Shown here: piece by piece, positions 17,177 to 24,165 of the stretch
How positions within the stretch are numbered: position 1 is the first letter of the stretch
How the letters are laid out: each line of letters opens with the position of its first letter
DNA from: Clostridiaceae bacterium
GTDB lineage: Bacteria > Bacillota > Clostridia > DSM-8532
DNA length: 34,988 nt
Direction of reading: 5' to 3'
Assembly: GCA_012728015.1 (NCBI GenBank)
Contig: JAAYFY010000073.1
Location: forward strand, 1-34,988
Position numbers and translations under genes: made by a program
The notes under the pieces: model-generated
What the model saw: only the letters and a program-made list of their open reading frames with translations
Database searches by the model: none
What the model was told of the DNA's origin: nothing

Positions 17177-17836
17177 ATGACCGGCACTTTAAGGTATGAG
17201 CTCAAGTTCCATATACCGCCATTTAACGCGGCAATACTTGAAAAAAAGCTTCAGTACATCATTCCATATGATGAGAACGGCACCGATGGTGTTTACAATG
17301 TGAAATCCCTCTATTTCGACGATTTTTACGACCAGGCGCTTTCCGGCAAGATGGACGGGACGTTCAAGCTTCCAAAATTCCGTGTCCGGATATATAACGA
17401 CTGCCTTGAGTTTAAGAAGCTTGAGCGTAAGCTTAAACGCGGGGATATAGTATCCAAAAAGAGCATCCTGATAAATGATGATGAATACTTTCGATTCATT
17501 GAATGCAGCCGGAGTTTTTCCCATGAGTTTCCCGAGCTTCAGGCAAGGCCCCTGAAACCCAGGGTCATCATAAGTTACCGTCGAAAGGCCTTTGTTTATA
17601 AGCCGGGGAACGTGCGCATAACAATTGATTCCGATATAAAAACCAGCATAAATCAAAACCCGTGTCTGTACAGACCCGCTTGCTTTATCAATCTGCCGGC
17701 GCCTGAGAACATTGTGTTCGAAGTGAAGTATACCGGCATGTTCCCGGATCACCTGAGAGCAGTCTTTCAGGAGGCCGGCATCCGCCAGTCCATATCCAAA
17801 TACGCCATGGGCAGAATGGCTGGCATATACCGATGA
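17177..17836 (+). CDS. VTC-domain protein, putative polyphosphate polymerase
   Basis: A 219-residue protein made of a single VTC domain, the tunnel-shaped fold that in yeast Vtc4 makes polyphosphate from ATP. The basic tunnel residues follow the family order: RYELKFHI at residues 6-13, SLYFDDFYDQAL, KFRVRIYN, the Lys-rich LERKLKRGDIVSKKS, SYRRKAFVY, VRITIDSDI, and the glutamate strand IVFEVKYTG. The domain is complete, so activity is plausible, although bacterial members are little tested. CGGAG lies 8 bases before the ATG. It is paired with a DUF4956 membrane protein 37 bases downstream, a very common bacterial combination. The spore-coat kinase CotH often seen with this pair is absent here. 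Confidence 0.85.
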   Translation: MTGTLRYELKFHIPPFNAAILEKKLQYIIPYDENGTDGVYNVKSLYFDDFYDQALSGKMDGTFKLPKFRVRIYNDCLEFKKLERKLKRGDIVSKKSILINDDEYFRFIECSRSFSHEFPELQARPLKPRVIISYRRKAFVYKPGNVRITIDSDIKTSINQNPCLYRPACFINLPAPENIVFEVKYTGMFPDHLRAVFQEAGIRQSISKYAMGRMAGIYR

Positions 17837-17873
17837 AGCAGCGGTCTGACCGAAACATTCAAAGGAGGAACCC

Positions 17874-18563
17874 ATGAACAAGCCTTTAACCTTTCAGGAC
17901 ATCTTTAAGAACAATTTCCTAAACTCACAGGCCTTTGAAGGCATAACCCTGAGCCAGGTGCTGATAGCCCTGATTTTTGCCTTTTTGGCCGGGATGTTTA
18001 TTTACCTGATCTATCGCTTATCCGACAACACCCCGGCCTTTGTCAACAGCTTTTCCATCTCCCTGGTGGCGCTGACCATGATAACCACCCTGGTCATTAC
18101 CACCATAACATCCAATATCCTGCTATCCCTCGGCATGGTGGGCGCCCTGAGCATTGTCAGGTTCAGAACCGCGGTTAAGGAGGCCATCGATATCATATAC
18201 ATGTTCTGGGCTATCACCGCGGGCATCACCATCGGTGCCGGGTTCTATTTCATAGCAACCGTGGGCTGCCTGGCCATAGGTATTGTGCTTTTGGCAATGA
18301 GCAGGTTCACCGGCCGGGAAAACCTTTACGTCCTGGTGGTCAGCGCGAGTCAGAAGGTCAGCCAGGGCCAGCTTGAGGAAATCCTGAAGAAACATGTCAG
18401 CAAGTACCGTTTTAAGGCAAAAACCTCATTCGCCCAGGAATCGGAGTTCACATACGAGGTCCGGCTTAAAAAGGGAGATTCGGCTTTCACCGACAGCCTT
18501 ACCGCTGTTGAAGGCGTAGAAAATGTCAGCCTTGTGGGGTTCAGGACCCATAACGCGCTTTAG
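17874..18563 (+). CDS. DUF4956 membrane protein
   Basis: A 229-residue protein with four hydrophobic segments between about residues 22 and 145, then a soluble C-terminal domain of about 80 residues. The conserved family core is visible between the membrane segments: LSLGMVGALSIVRFRTAVKE at about residues 83-102. A strong AAAGGAGG precedes the ATG. It is co-transcribed with the VTC protein, so I infer it anchors or channels the product of that enzyme across the membrane; this is not proven for the family. Confidence 0.87.
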   Translation: MNKPLTFQDIFKNNFLNSQAFEGITLSQVLIALIFAFLAGMFIYLIYRLSDNTPAFVNSFSISLVALTMITTLVITTITSNILLSLGMVGALSIVRFRTAVKEAIDIIYMFWAITAGITIGAGFYFIATVGCLAIGIVLLAMSRFTGRENLYVLVVSASQKVSQGQLEEILKKHVSKYRFKAKTSFAQESEFTYEVRLKKGDSAFTDSLTAVEGVENVSLVGFRTHNAL

Positions 18564-18601
18564 GAATAATTATGCAAGGCCGATGGAATAATGATTACTG
18601 T

Positions 18602-18630
18602 GTCTGGTCCGGCAAAGGATCAGACTTTTT
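18602..18630 (+). terminator. Rho-independent terminator after DUF4956
   Basis: GTCTGGTCC (18602-18610) pairs with GGATCAGAC (18617-18625) over 9 bp with one G-U pair and a 6-base loop, followed by five T residues (18626-18630). Confidence 0.82.
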
Positions 18631-18662
18631 ATTATGTTGATAAGTCTTAATTATTGAGGGTG

Positions 18663-18821
18663 ATGCCTTCGGTGCTGAAAAATTTAATGTTTATCCTAAG
18701 ATACAATAACCGTATGGTCAGGATTAACTTTCGCAGAATGAAGCTGCTAAAGCTTTTTTACAGGCTGATAGGGTATTCAGGCCGGAAAATGCCCGGGGAA
18801 ATGCATGAAAACTCCAGATGA
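18663..18821 (+). CDS. Possible small basic protein, 52 residues
   Basis: A short open frame inside a 384-base gap (18564-18947). It starts MPSVLKNLMF and ends GEMHENSR. GAGGGTG lies just before the ATG, although the spacing is short. The product is strongly basic in its first two thirds with scattered hydrophobic residues, like a small membrane-surface or nucleic-acid-binding peptide. No family is recognised. It follows the DUF4956 terminator and precedes uppS on the same strand. It may simply be a chance frame. Confidence 0.25.
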   Translation: MPSVLKNLMFILRYNNRMVRINFRRMKLLKLFYRLIGYSGRKMPGEMHENSR

Positions 18822-18891
18822 TACCCAATGATAGTTTTTGTGGATATTATTTATGGCAAACATCATCTCTTTTTGGTATGATGTTGTTGTT

Positions 18892-18925
18892 GGCCGTCTG
18901 ATAAAGAAACGAACGGCCTTATAAT
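18892..18925 (+). promoter_or_regulatory. Inverted repeat with adjoining TATAAT upstream of uppS
   Basis: GGCCGT (18892-18897) and ACGGCC (18913-18918) form a 6-bp inverted repeat with a 15-base spacer. A perfect TATAAT at 18920-18925 touches its right arm, 23 bases before the uppS start. There is no clear -35 about 17 bases upstream. It could be a promoter under an operator, or a weak hairpin. The rest of this 384-base gap holds the DUF4956 terminator, the possible small gene and nothing else I can name. Confidence 0.35.
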
Positions 18926-18947
18926 ATCCGAAAAAAGGATCATATGA

Positions 18948-19685
18948 ATGGGAGCCAAAAAGGAAAGGAAAATGGAGCTTAACCCTGAAGCCATGCCGCG
19001 GCATATCGCCATTATCATGGATGGCAACGGCAGGTGGGCCAAAAAGCGAGGCCTTTCAAGGAGCATGGGGCACCGGGAAGGCTCAAGGGTACTGAAAATA
19101 ATAGTGGAGGAATGCTACAACCTTGGCATCAGGTATCTGACGGTATTTGCCTTTTCATGCGAGAACTGGTCCAGGCCGCAGGAAGAAGTTGATCAGCTTT
19201 TCAGGCTCATGATGGAATACCTGAAAAACTCGGAGAAAGAACTTAAGGGCAAGCCGGTAAGGATCAGGGTTATAGGTGACAAATCCGGCCTCCCTGAGGA
19301 ACTGGTATCAGAGATCCGGCGGGTAGAGCAGAACACCGCGCATATTGATGGACTTGACCTTATAATTGCCATCAATTACGGAGGAAGGCAGGATATACTG
19401 AATGCCTGCCGGACCCTGCTGGATGATTATAAAAACGACAGGATAGGGGAATCAGGGATCACCATGGACGCCCTGGCCCAACGGCTCTGGACGGCTGGCA
19501 TTCCCGACCCTGACCTCTTGATCAGGACCAGCGGAGAGATCAGGTTCAGCAATTTTCTCCTCTGGCAGTGTGCTTATTCGGAACTTTATTTTACCGACAC
19601 CTTGTGGCCGGACTTCAGAAAAAAACACCTCCATGATGCAATCGCGCATTATCAGAGGCGGGAAAGAAGATTTGGAGGGCTTTGA
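18948..19685 (+). CDS. uppS: Isoprenyl transferase (undecaprenyl diphosphate synthase)
   Basis: A 245-residue cis-prenyltransferase that extends farnesyl diphosphate with isopentenyl diphosphate to make the lipid carrier for wall polymers. The catalytic loop is intact: HIAIIMDGNGRWAKKRGL (about residues 17-34, with the essential Asp in MDGNG). FAFSCENWSRP, the late DLLIRTSGEIRFSNFLLWQ and the tail YSELYFTDTLWPDF also match. The ATG at 18948 follows AAAAAAGG by 9 bases; an ATG at 18972 would also give a full domain. The stop is one base before the cdsA start, so the two are tightly coupled. It opens the classic uppS-cdsA-dxr-rseP-ispG order. Confidence 0.95.
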   Translation: MGAKKERKMELNPEAMPRHIAIIMDGNGRWAKKRGLSRSMGHREGSRVLKIIVEECYNLGIRYLTVFAFSCENWSRPQEEVDQLFRLMMEYLKNSEKELKGKPVRIRVIGDKSGLPEELVSEIRRVEQNTAHIDGLDLIIAINYGGRQDILNACRTLLDDYKNDRIGESGITMDALAQRLWTAGIPDPDLLIRTSGEIRFSNFLLWQCAYSELYFTDTLWPDFRKKHLHDAIAHYQRRERRFGGL

Positions 19686-19686
19686 A

Positions 19687-20541
19687 ATGCTAACCAGGGT
19701 TATCAGCGGGGTTGCCGCCGCAGCCATTTTGGTATCTGTTCTGCTGCTCCCGCCGGTTATCCTTGCCATTGCCGTTTTAATTATCTCCTGCGTCGGTCTG
19801 TATGAATATGCAGGGGCTATGAAACACAGGGGCATCAAAGTGGATTTGGGGGTATCCTTTATCGCGGCTGTTTTATTGACAGCCCGTGCTTATATAACCA
19901 CCTCCCCTGGCCATGAAGGATCAGGACCGCCACATATCATGGACAGTTGGTTTTCGGAGACCGCACTGTACGCCCTGGTCTTTCTTGCTGTTGTTTTCCT
20001 GTTTTGCAGGGTCCTTTTCGGAAGCCGGAAGCTGAAACTGGATGATGCGGCCCATACGATGCTGGCCATCGCCTATATACCGTTCCTCCTGTCCCATGCG
20101 ATAATGATCAGGAATATGGAACGCGGATTTGAGCACATATGGCTTGTGATCATCGGCGCGTCTGTGACCGATATATTCGCATATTTTGCCGGAACGTTCT
20201 TCGGTAAGCATAAGATCATCCCCGCCATAAGCCCGAAAAAAACTGTGGAAGGCGCCATAGGCGGGGTAGTGGGCTGCGCCGCGGTCATGACGCTTTATGG
20301 TGTTATAGCCATAAACCACGCCGCCGCCCTCCAGGTTGATGCCTTCCATTTCGCGATATTAGGGCTTTTTTGCGGTATCCTGTCCCAGGTAAGCGACTGG
20401 TCGGCATCTTCCATCAAGAGAGCCGCCGGGGTCAAGGATTTTGGTCGCATTATTCCGGGACACGGGGGCATTATGGACCGGTGCGACAGCTATCTTTTCG
20501 TCACGCCGGTGATATATTTCTATATCAGGTTATTCTTTTAG
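19687..20541 (+). CDS. cdsA: Phosphatidate cytidylyltransferase CdsA
   Basis: A 284-residue multi-pass membrane enzyme that makes CDP-diacylglycerol from phosphatidate and CTP, the branch point of phospholipid synthesis. About seven hydrophobic segments are seen. The C-terminal family signature is complete: SIKRAAGVKDFGRIIPGHGG followed by IMDRCDS, including the Lys-Asp and the two metal-binding aspartates. The ATG at 19687 follows TTGGAGGG; upstream in-frame starts lie inside uppS and add non-hydrophobic residues. Its stop lies 23 bases before the dxr start. Confidence 0.95.
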   Translation: MLTRVISGVAAAAILVSVLLLPPVILAIAVLIISCVGLYEYAGAMKHRGIKVDLGVSFIAAVLLTARAYITTSPGHEGSGPPHIMDSWFSETALYALVFLAVVFLFCRVLFGSRKLKLDDAAHTMLAIAYIPFLLSHAIMIRNMERGFEHIWLVIIGASVTDIFAYFAGTFFGKHKIIPAISPKKTVEGAIGGVVGCAAVMTLYGVIAINHAAALQVDAFHFAILGLFCGILSQVSDWSASSIKRAAGVKDFGRIIPGHGGIMDRCDSYLFVTPVIYFYIRLFF

Positions 20542-20564
20542 CAGGATGTGAGTATTTAAGGATA

Positions 20565-21731
20565 ATGAACAGGTTGAAGGGAATATCCATACTGGGTTCT
20601 ACCGGATCTATCGGTAAGCAGGCCCTGGAGGTCTGTGAAACGCTGGGTCTTAAGGTTGTCTCACTTGTTGCCGGCTCCAACGCCTCATTATTGGAGGAAC
20701 AGATCAGGAAATACAAGCCCAGGGTTGCGGCCCTGTATGATGAAAAGGCCGCGGCGGAGTTCAGGCTTTCTGCCGCCGACCTGCCATGCAGGATCCTGGG
20801 AGGCTTGGACGGTATTATCGAGGCGGTTACCCATGAGGAGGCGGACACAGTTCTTACCTCGGTTGTGGGCATCGCCGGCCTTGTTCCAACCCTGGCGGCC
20901 ATTGAGGCAGGCAAGGACATCGCGCTTTCCAACAAGGAAACGCTGGTGACCGCCGGGTCCATAGTGATGAAAAAGGCGGAGGAGCACGGGGTTGAAATCC
21001 TGCCGGTGGACAGCGAGCATTCGGCCATATTCCAGTGCCTGGCGGGGAACAGGAGAGAGGACATAACGAAAATCATCCTTACGGCTTCAGGCGGCCCTTT
21101 TAGGGGATTTAACCCGCAACAGATGAGAAAAGTGACGCTGGAACAGGCCCTTAAGCATCCCAACTGGTCCATGGGCGACAAGATCACCATCGATTCGGCC
21201 AGCATGATGAACAAAGGGCTTGAGGTTATCGAGGCCATGTGGCTTTTCGGCATGAGCCCCGATGACATAGAGGTTGTTATCCACAAGGAAAGCATTATCC
21301 ATTCCATGGTTGAGTTTGTGGACGGATCCATCATGGCCCAGCTGGGAGCGGCGGATATGCGAATACCCATCCAACTCGCCCTTACCTGGCCTGAAAGGGT
21401 TGAAAACACTTTTCGACGCGTTTCACTGGCCGAGATTGGAAGCCTGACCTTTGAAAGGCCGGATATGGAGGTTTTTCCATGCCTTAACATGGCTTACCTG
21501 GCCGCAAGGACAGGGGGGACCATGCCTGCGGCCATGAACGCGGCCAACGAGGCGGCTGTAGCATCTTTTCTAAGAAGAGAGATACGGTTCCACCAGATTC
21601 CCGATATCATCGGGCGGGTCATGGATGAACATCGGGTGAATACCCGGCCAACCCTCAACGATATAATAGATACTGACCTGGCCTCAAGGGAAATGGCCGC
21701 GGATATCATAAGAAGGTACGGTAAACGTTGA
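20565..21731 (+). CDS. dxr: 1-deoxy-D-xylulose 5-phosphate reductoisomerase
   Basis: A 388-residue cytoplasmic enzyme of the MEP pathway that converts DXP to MEP with NADPH. The N-terminal NADPH loop is GSTGSIG at residues 11-17. Catalytic and metal-binding stretches are intact: ALSNKETLVTAG, LPVDSEHSAIFQCL, TASGGPFRG, KHPNWSMGDKITIDSASMMN and KGLEVIEA. Length is normal. I use the ATG at 20565, just after AAGGAT, because the upstream in-frame region overlaps cdsA. It supplies precursors that UppS in the same operon consumes. Confidence 0.96.
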   Translation: MNRLKGISILGSTGSIGKQALEVCETLGLKVVSLVAGSNASLLEEQIRKYKPRVAALYDEKAAAEFRLSAADLPCRILGGLDGIIEAVTHEEADTVLTSVVGIAGLVPTLAAIEAGKDIALSNKETLVTAGSIVMKKAEEHGVEILPVDSEHSAIFQCLAGNRREDITKIILTASGGPFRGFNPQQMRKVTLEQALKHPNWSMGDKITIDSASMMNKGLEVIEAMWLFGMSPDDIEVVIHKESIIHSMVEFVDGSIMAQLGAADMRIPIQLALTWPERVENTFRRVSLAEIGSLTFERPDMEVFPCLNMAYLAARTGGTMPAAMNAANEAAVASFLRREIRFHQIPDIIGRVMDEHRVNTRPTLNDIIDTDLASREMAADIIRRYGKR

Positions 21732-21788
21732 AGGAGCCCTGATTATGGGTATTAATCAATTGACGACCGTTTATGCGGAGGACAACAT

Positions 21789-23084
21789 ATGGGAATACTT
21801 GTTGCGCTGATTGTGCTGAGCATTTTAATACTGATACACGAACTTGGACATTTCCTGGTGGCAAAGGCTGTGGGCATCAAGGTCCTGGAGTTTTCCATTT
21901 TCATGGGGCCCAAGCTTTTTTCAGTGAAAAGGGGTGAAACAGTCTATTCCCTGCGGCTGATACCCATGGGTGGCTTTGTGAAAATGGAGGGTGAGGATGA
22001 AGCCTCCGATGATATACGCTCCTTTTCAAGGCAGCCGCTATGGAAGAGAGCCCTTGTGATAGGTTCAGGACCTGCCATGAATATCATGCTGGCCTTTCTT
22101 TTGGCTGCCATAGTCCTGTCTTCGGTGGGCTATACCACAAACAGGGTCTCCTATCTCGGGGAGAACTCACCGCTTAAAGACGCGGGCATGGAGGTAGGGG
22201 ACAGACTCATCTCCTATGCTGGTAAAAGGCTGTTCGAACCTGGATCTGACATCGGCATATTTCTGTATGGAGAAGACGGCTCTCCGAAAGAGATTGTCTA
22301 TAAGGATGCCGATACCGGTGAAAGGATAACTCGCGTCATCACCCCGGCCAGGACAAGAACCATCTGGCGACTGGGCTTTACGGCCGTTTCCGAAAACGGC
22401 GCCGGTACCAATGAGATCCAGATGATAGAGGACGATTCCCCGTTACGCGCGGCCGGTATCAGAAGGGGCGATATTGTTGTAAAGATTGATGAATTCCCGG
22501 TCAGCAGCACCAGCGATATACAGAAGGTGCTCAATGAGACCCGGCCCGACAAGGAGGCCCCGCTTACCCTTGAGATTCTGCGTAATGGCCAGATCCACGT
22601 ATTTGAAAACATAAAGCCCTATCCTTATTCGCAGTTCACGCTGGACCTGGGATTTGAGCGCCAGAAAGGGAATTTCTTCGGTACCATCGGGGCTGCCTGG
22701 AGATTCTCAGTTTCCACTATACGCAACGTATTCGTAACCCTGGGATGGCTGTTTAACGGCACGGTTTCCTTCCGGGAACTGTCCGGCCCTGTGGGCATTA
22801 TCGGCTCGGTTGGCAGCGTTGTGCAGGAAAGGCAGCCAGTTTCCGAAAAAGTGCTTAGCCTGCTTTATCTAAGCGCGTTTATCGGCATCAACCTGGGGGT
22901 TATGAACCTTCTGCCCATACCGGCGCTGGATGGCAGCATACTCCTGATCCTGCTGATTGAAAAGATCCGTGGAAAGCCGCTGCCCCAGGAGAAGGTCGGA
23001 ATGATATCCTTGATCGGGTTCATGCTTCTGATCGGTCTTTTGATTGCAACACTCTTCAATGATATACCCAGGTGGTTTTTCTAG
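21789..23084 (+). CDS. rseP: RseP/RasP-type site-2 membrane metalloprotease with two PDZ-like domains
   Basis: A 431-residue polytopic M50 zinc protease that cuts membrane proteins such as anti-sigma factors and leftover signal peptides. HELGH (residues 17-21) lies in the first membrane helix and NLLPIPALDG (373-382) supplies the third zinc ligand. Between the membrane segments are two PDZ-like regions, about 119-188 (SPLKDAGMEVGDRLISYAGK) and 203-276 (SPLRAAGIRRGDIVVKIDEF). Two PDZ domains are the Escherichia RseP arrangement; many Gram-positive homologues have one. GCGGAGGAC is about 5-6 bases before the ATG. It sits in the conserved place between dxr and ispG. Confidence 0.94.
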   Translation: MGILVALIVLSILILIHELGHFLVAKAVGIKVLEFSIFMGPKLFSVKRGETVYSLRLIPMGGFVKMEGEDEASDDIRSFSRQPLWKRALVIGSGPAMNIMLAFLLAAIVLSSVGYTTNRVSYLGENSPLKDAGMEVGDRLISYAGKRLFEPGSDIGIFLYGEDGSPKEIVYKDADTGERITRVITPARTRTIWRLGFTAVSENGAGTNEIQMIEDDSPLRAAGIRRGDIVVKIDEFPVSSTSDIQKVLNETRPDKEAPLTLEILRNGQIHVFENIKPYPYSQFTLDLGFERQKGNFFGTIGAAWRFSVSTIRNVFVTLGWLFNGTVSFRELSGPVGIIGSVGSVVQERQPVSEKVLSLLYLSAFIGINLGVMNLLPIPALDGSILLILLIEKIRGKPLPQEKVGMISLIGFMLLIGLLIATLFNDIPRWFF

Positions 23085-23100
23085 AGGGGAGGTCGGATGA

Positions 23101-24165
23101 TTGGCGGAAGAACCCATGATCAGGCGTCCCACGAAAAAGGTTATGGTAGGAAAGGTGCCTGTCGGGGGCGGAGCGCCTGTCAGCATACAGTCCATGACCA
23201 ACACCCTTACCGGTGACGTTAAGGCTACAGTTGCCCAAATCCGGGCGCTGGAAGATGCCGGCTGCGATATAGTACGGGTAGCCGTGCCCGATATGGAATC
23301 GGCCGCGGCAGTAAAAAGCATCAGGGAACAGATCGGGATTCCCCTGGTGGCCGATATCCACTTCGATCACCGGCTTGCCCTGAAAGCTATGGAAAACGGC
23401 GCCGACAAGATAAGGATCAATCCCGGTAACATCGGCTCTAAAGACAGGGTACGGGAAATTGTGAGGATGGCTACCGAAAGAGGAATAGCAATAAGGGTAG
23501 GCGTGAACAGCGGGTCCCTTGAAAAGCCGCTCCTTCACAAGTATGGAGGGGTATGCGCCGAAGCGCTGGCCGAAAGCGCCTTAAACCATGCTGCTTTACT
23601 GGAGGATCTGGGCTTTCATGATATCGTGATTTCCATCAAATCTTCGGACGTGGTCATGTCTTACAACGCTTACCGGCTGATCGCCCAAAAAACCGTATAT
23701 CCGCTTCATATAGGCATAACTGAGGCGGGGACATCATACAGGGGAACCATAAAGTCCGCTGTGGGAATAGGAGCACTGCTTCTGAACGGTATCGGGGATA
23801 CCCTGCGGGTGTCGCTGACCGGTGATCCTGTTGAGGAGGTCCGCGCTGCGAAAGAGATCCTGCGGGCCTGCGGGCTTTACTCAAAGGGCGTACAGTTCAT
23901 ATCATGCCCGACCTGCGGCCGGACCCGGATCGATCTCGCAAGGATAGCGACCGAGGTGGAAAAGGCTTTGGAGGGCATTGACAAGCCCATCAAGGTGGCA
24001 GTCATGGGCTGCGAGGTCAATGGCCCGGGCGAGGCCAGAGAGGCCGACATCGGTATTGCAGGCGGTAATGGCTGTGCCGTTCTCTTTAAGAAAGGTCAGA
24101 TCGTAAAAAGGGTTGACGAGGATATAATAGTTGAAACCCTTGTCCAGGCAATTAAAGAATTCTGA
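23101..24165 (+). CDS. ispG: 4-hydroxy-3-methylbut-2-enyl diphosphate synthase (flavodoxin-type)
   Basis: A 354-residue iron-sulfur enzyme of the MEP pathway that converts MEcPP to HMBPP. The N-terminal TIM barrel is seen (VSIQSMTNT, IPLVADIHFDH, IRINPGNIG). The [4Fe-4S] ligands are C269, C272 (SCPTCGRTRID) and C304 (MGCEVNGPGEA). The short single-insert form is the usual bacterial type. It starts at a TTG (23101), 7 bases after GGGGAGGT, which fits better than the internal ATG at 23116. The last 14 bases overlap, tail to tail, the end of the AsnB-like gene on the other strand. The polC gene that commonly follows ispG in Firmicutes is absent. Confidence 0.95.
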   Translation: MAEEPMIRRPTKKVMVGKVPVGGGAPVSIQSMTNTLTGDVKATVAQIRALEDAGCDIVRVAVPDMESAAAVKSIREQIGIPLVADIHFDHRLALKAMENGADKIRINPGNIGSKDRVREIVRMATERGIAIRVGVNSGSLEKPLLHKYGGVCAEALAESALNHAALLEDLGFHDIVISIKSSDVVMSYNAYRLIAQKTVYPLHIGITEAGTSYRGTIKSAVGIGALLLNGIGDTLRVSLTGDPVEEVRAAKEILRACGLYSKGVQFISCPTCGRTRIDLARIATEVEKALEGIDKPIKVAVMGCEVNGPGEAREADIGIAGGNGCAVLFKKGQIVKRVDEDIIVETLVQAIKEF

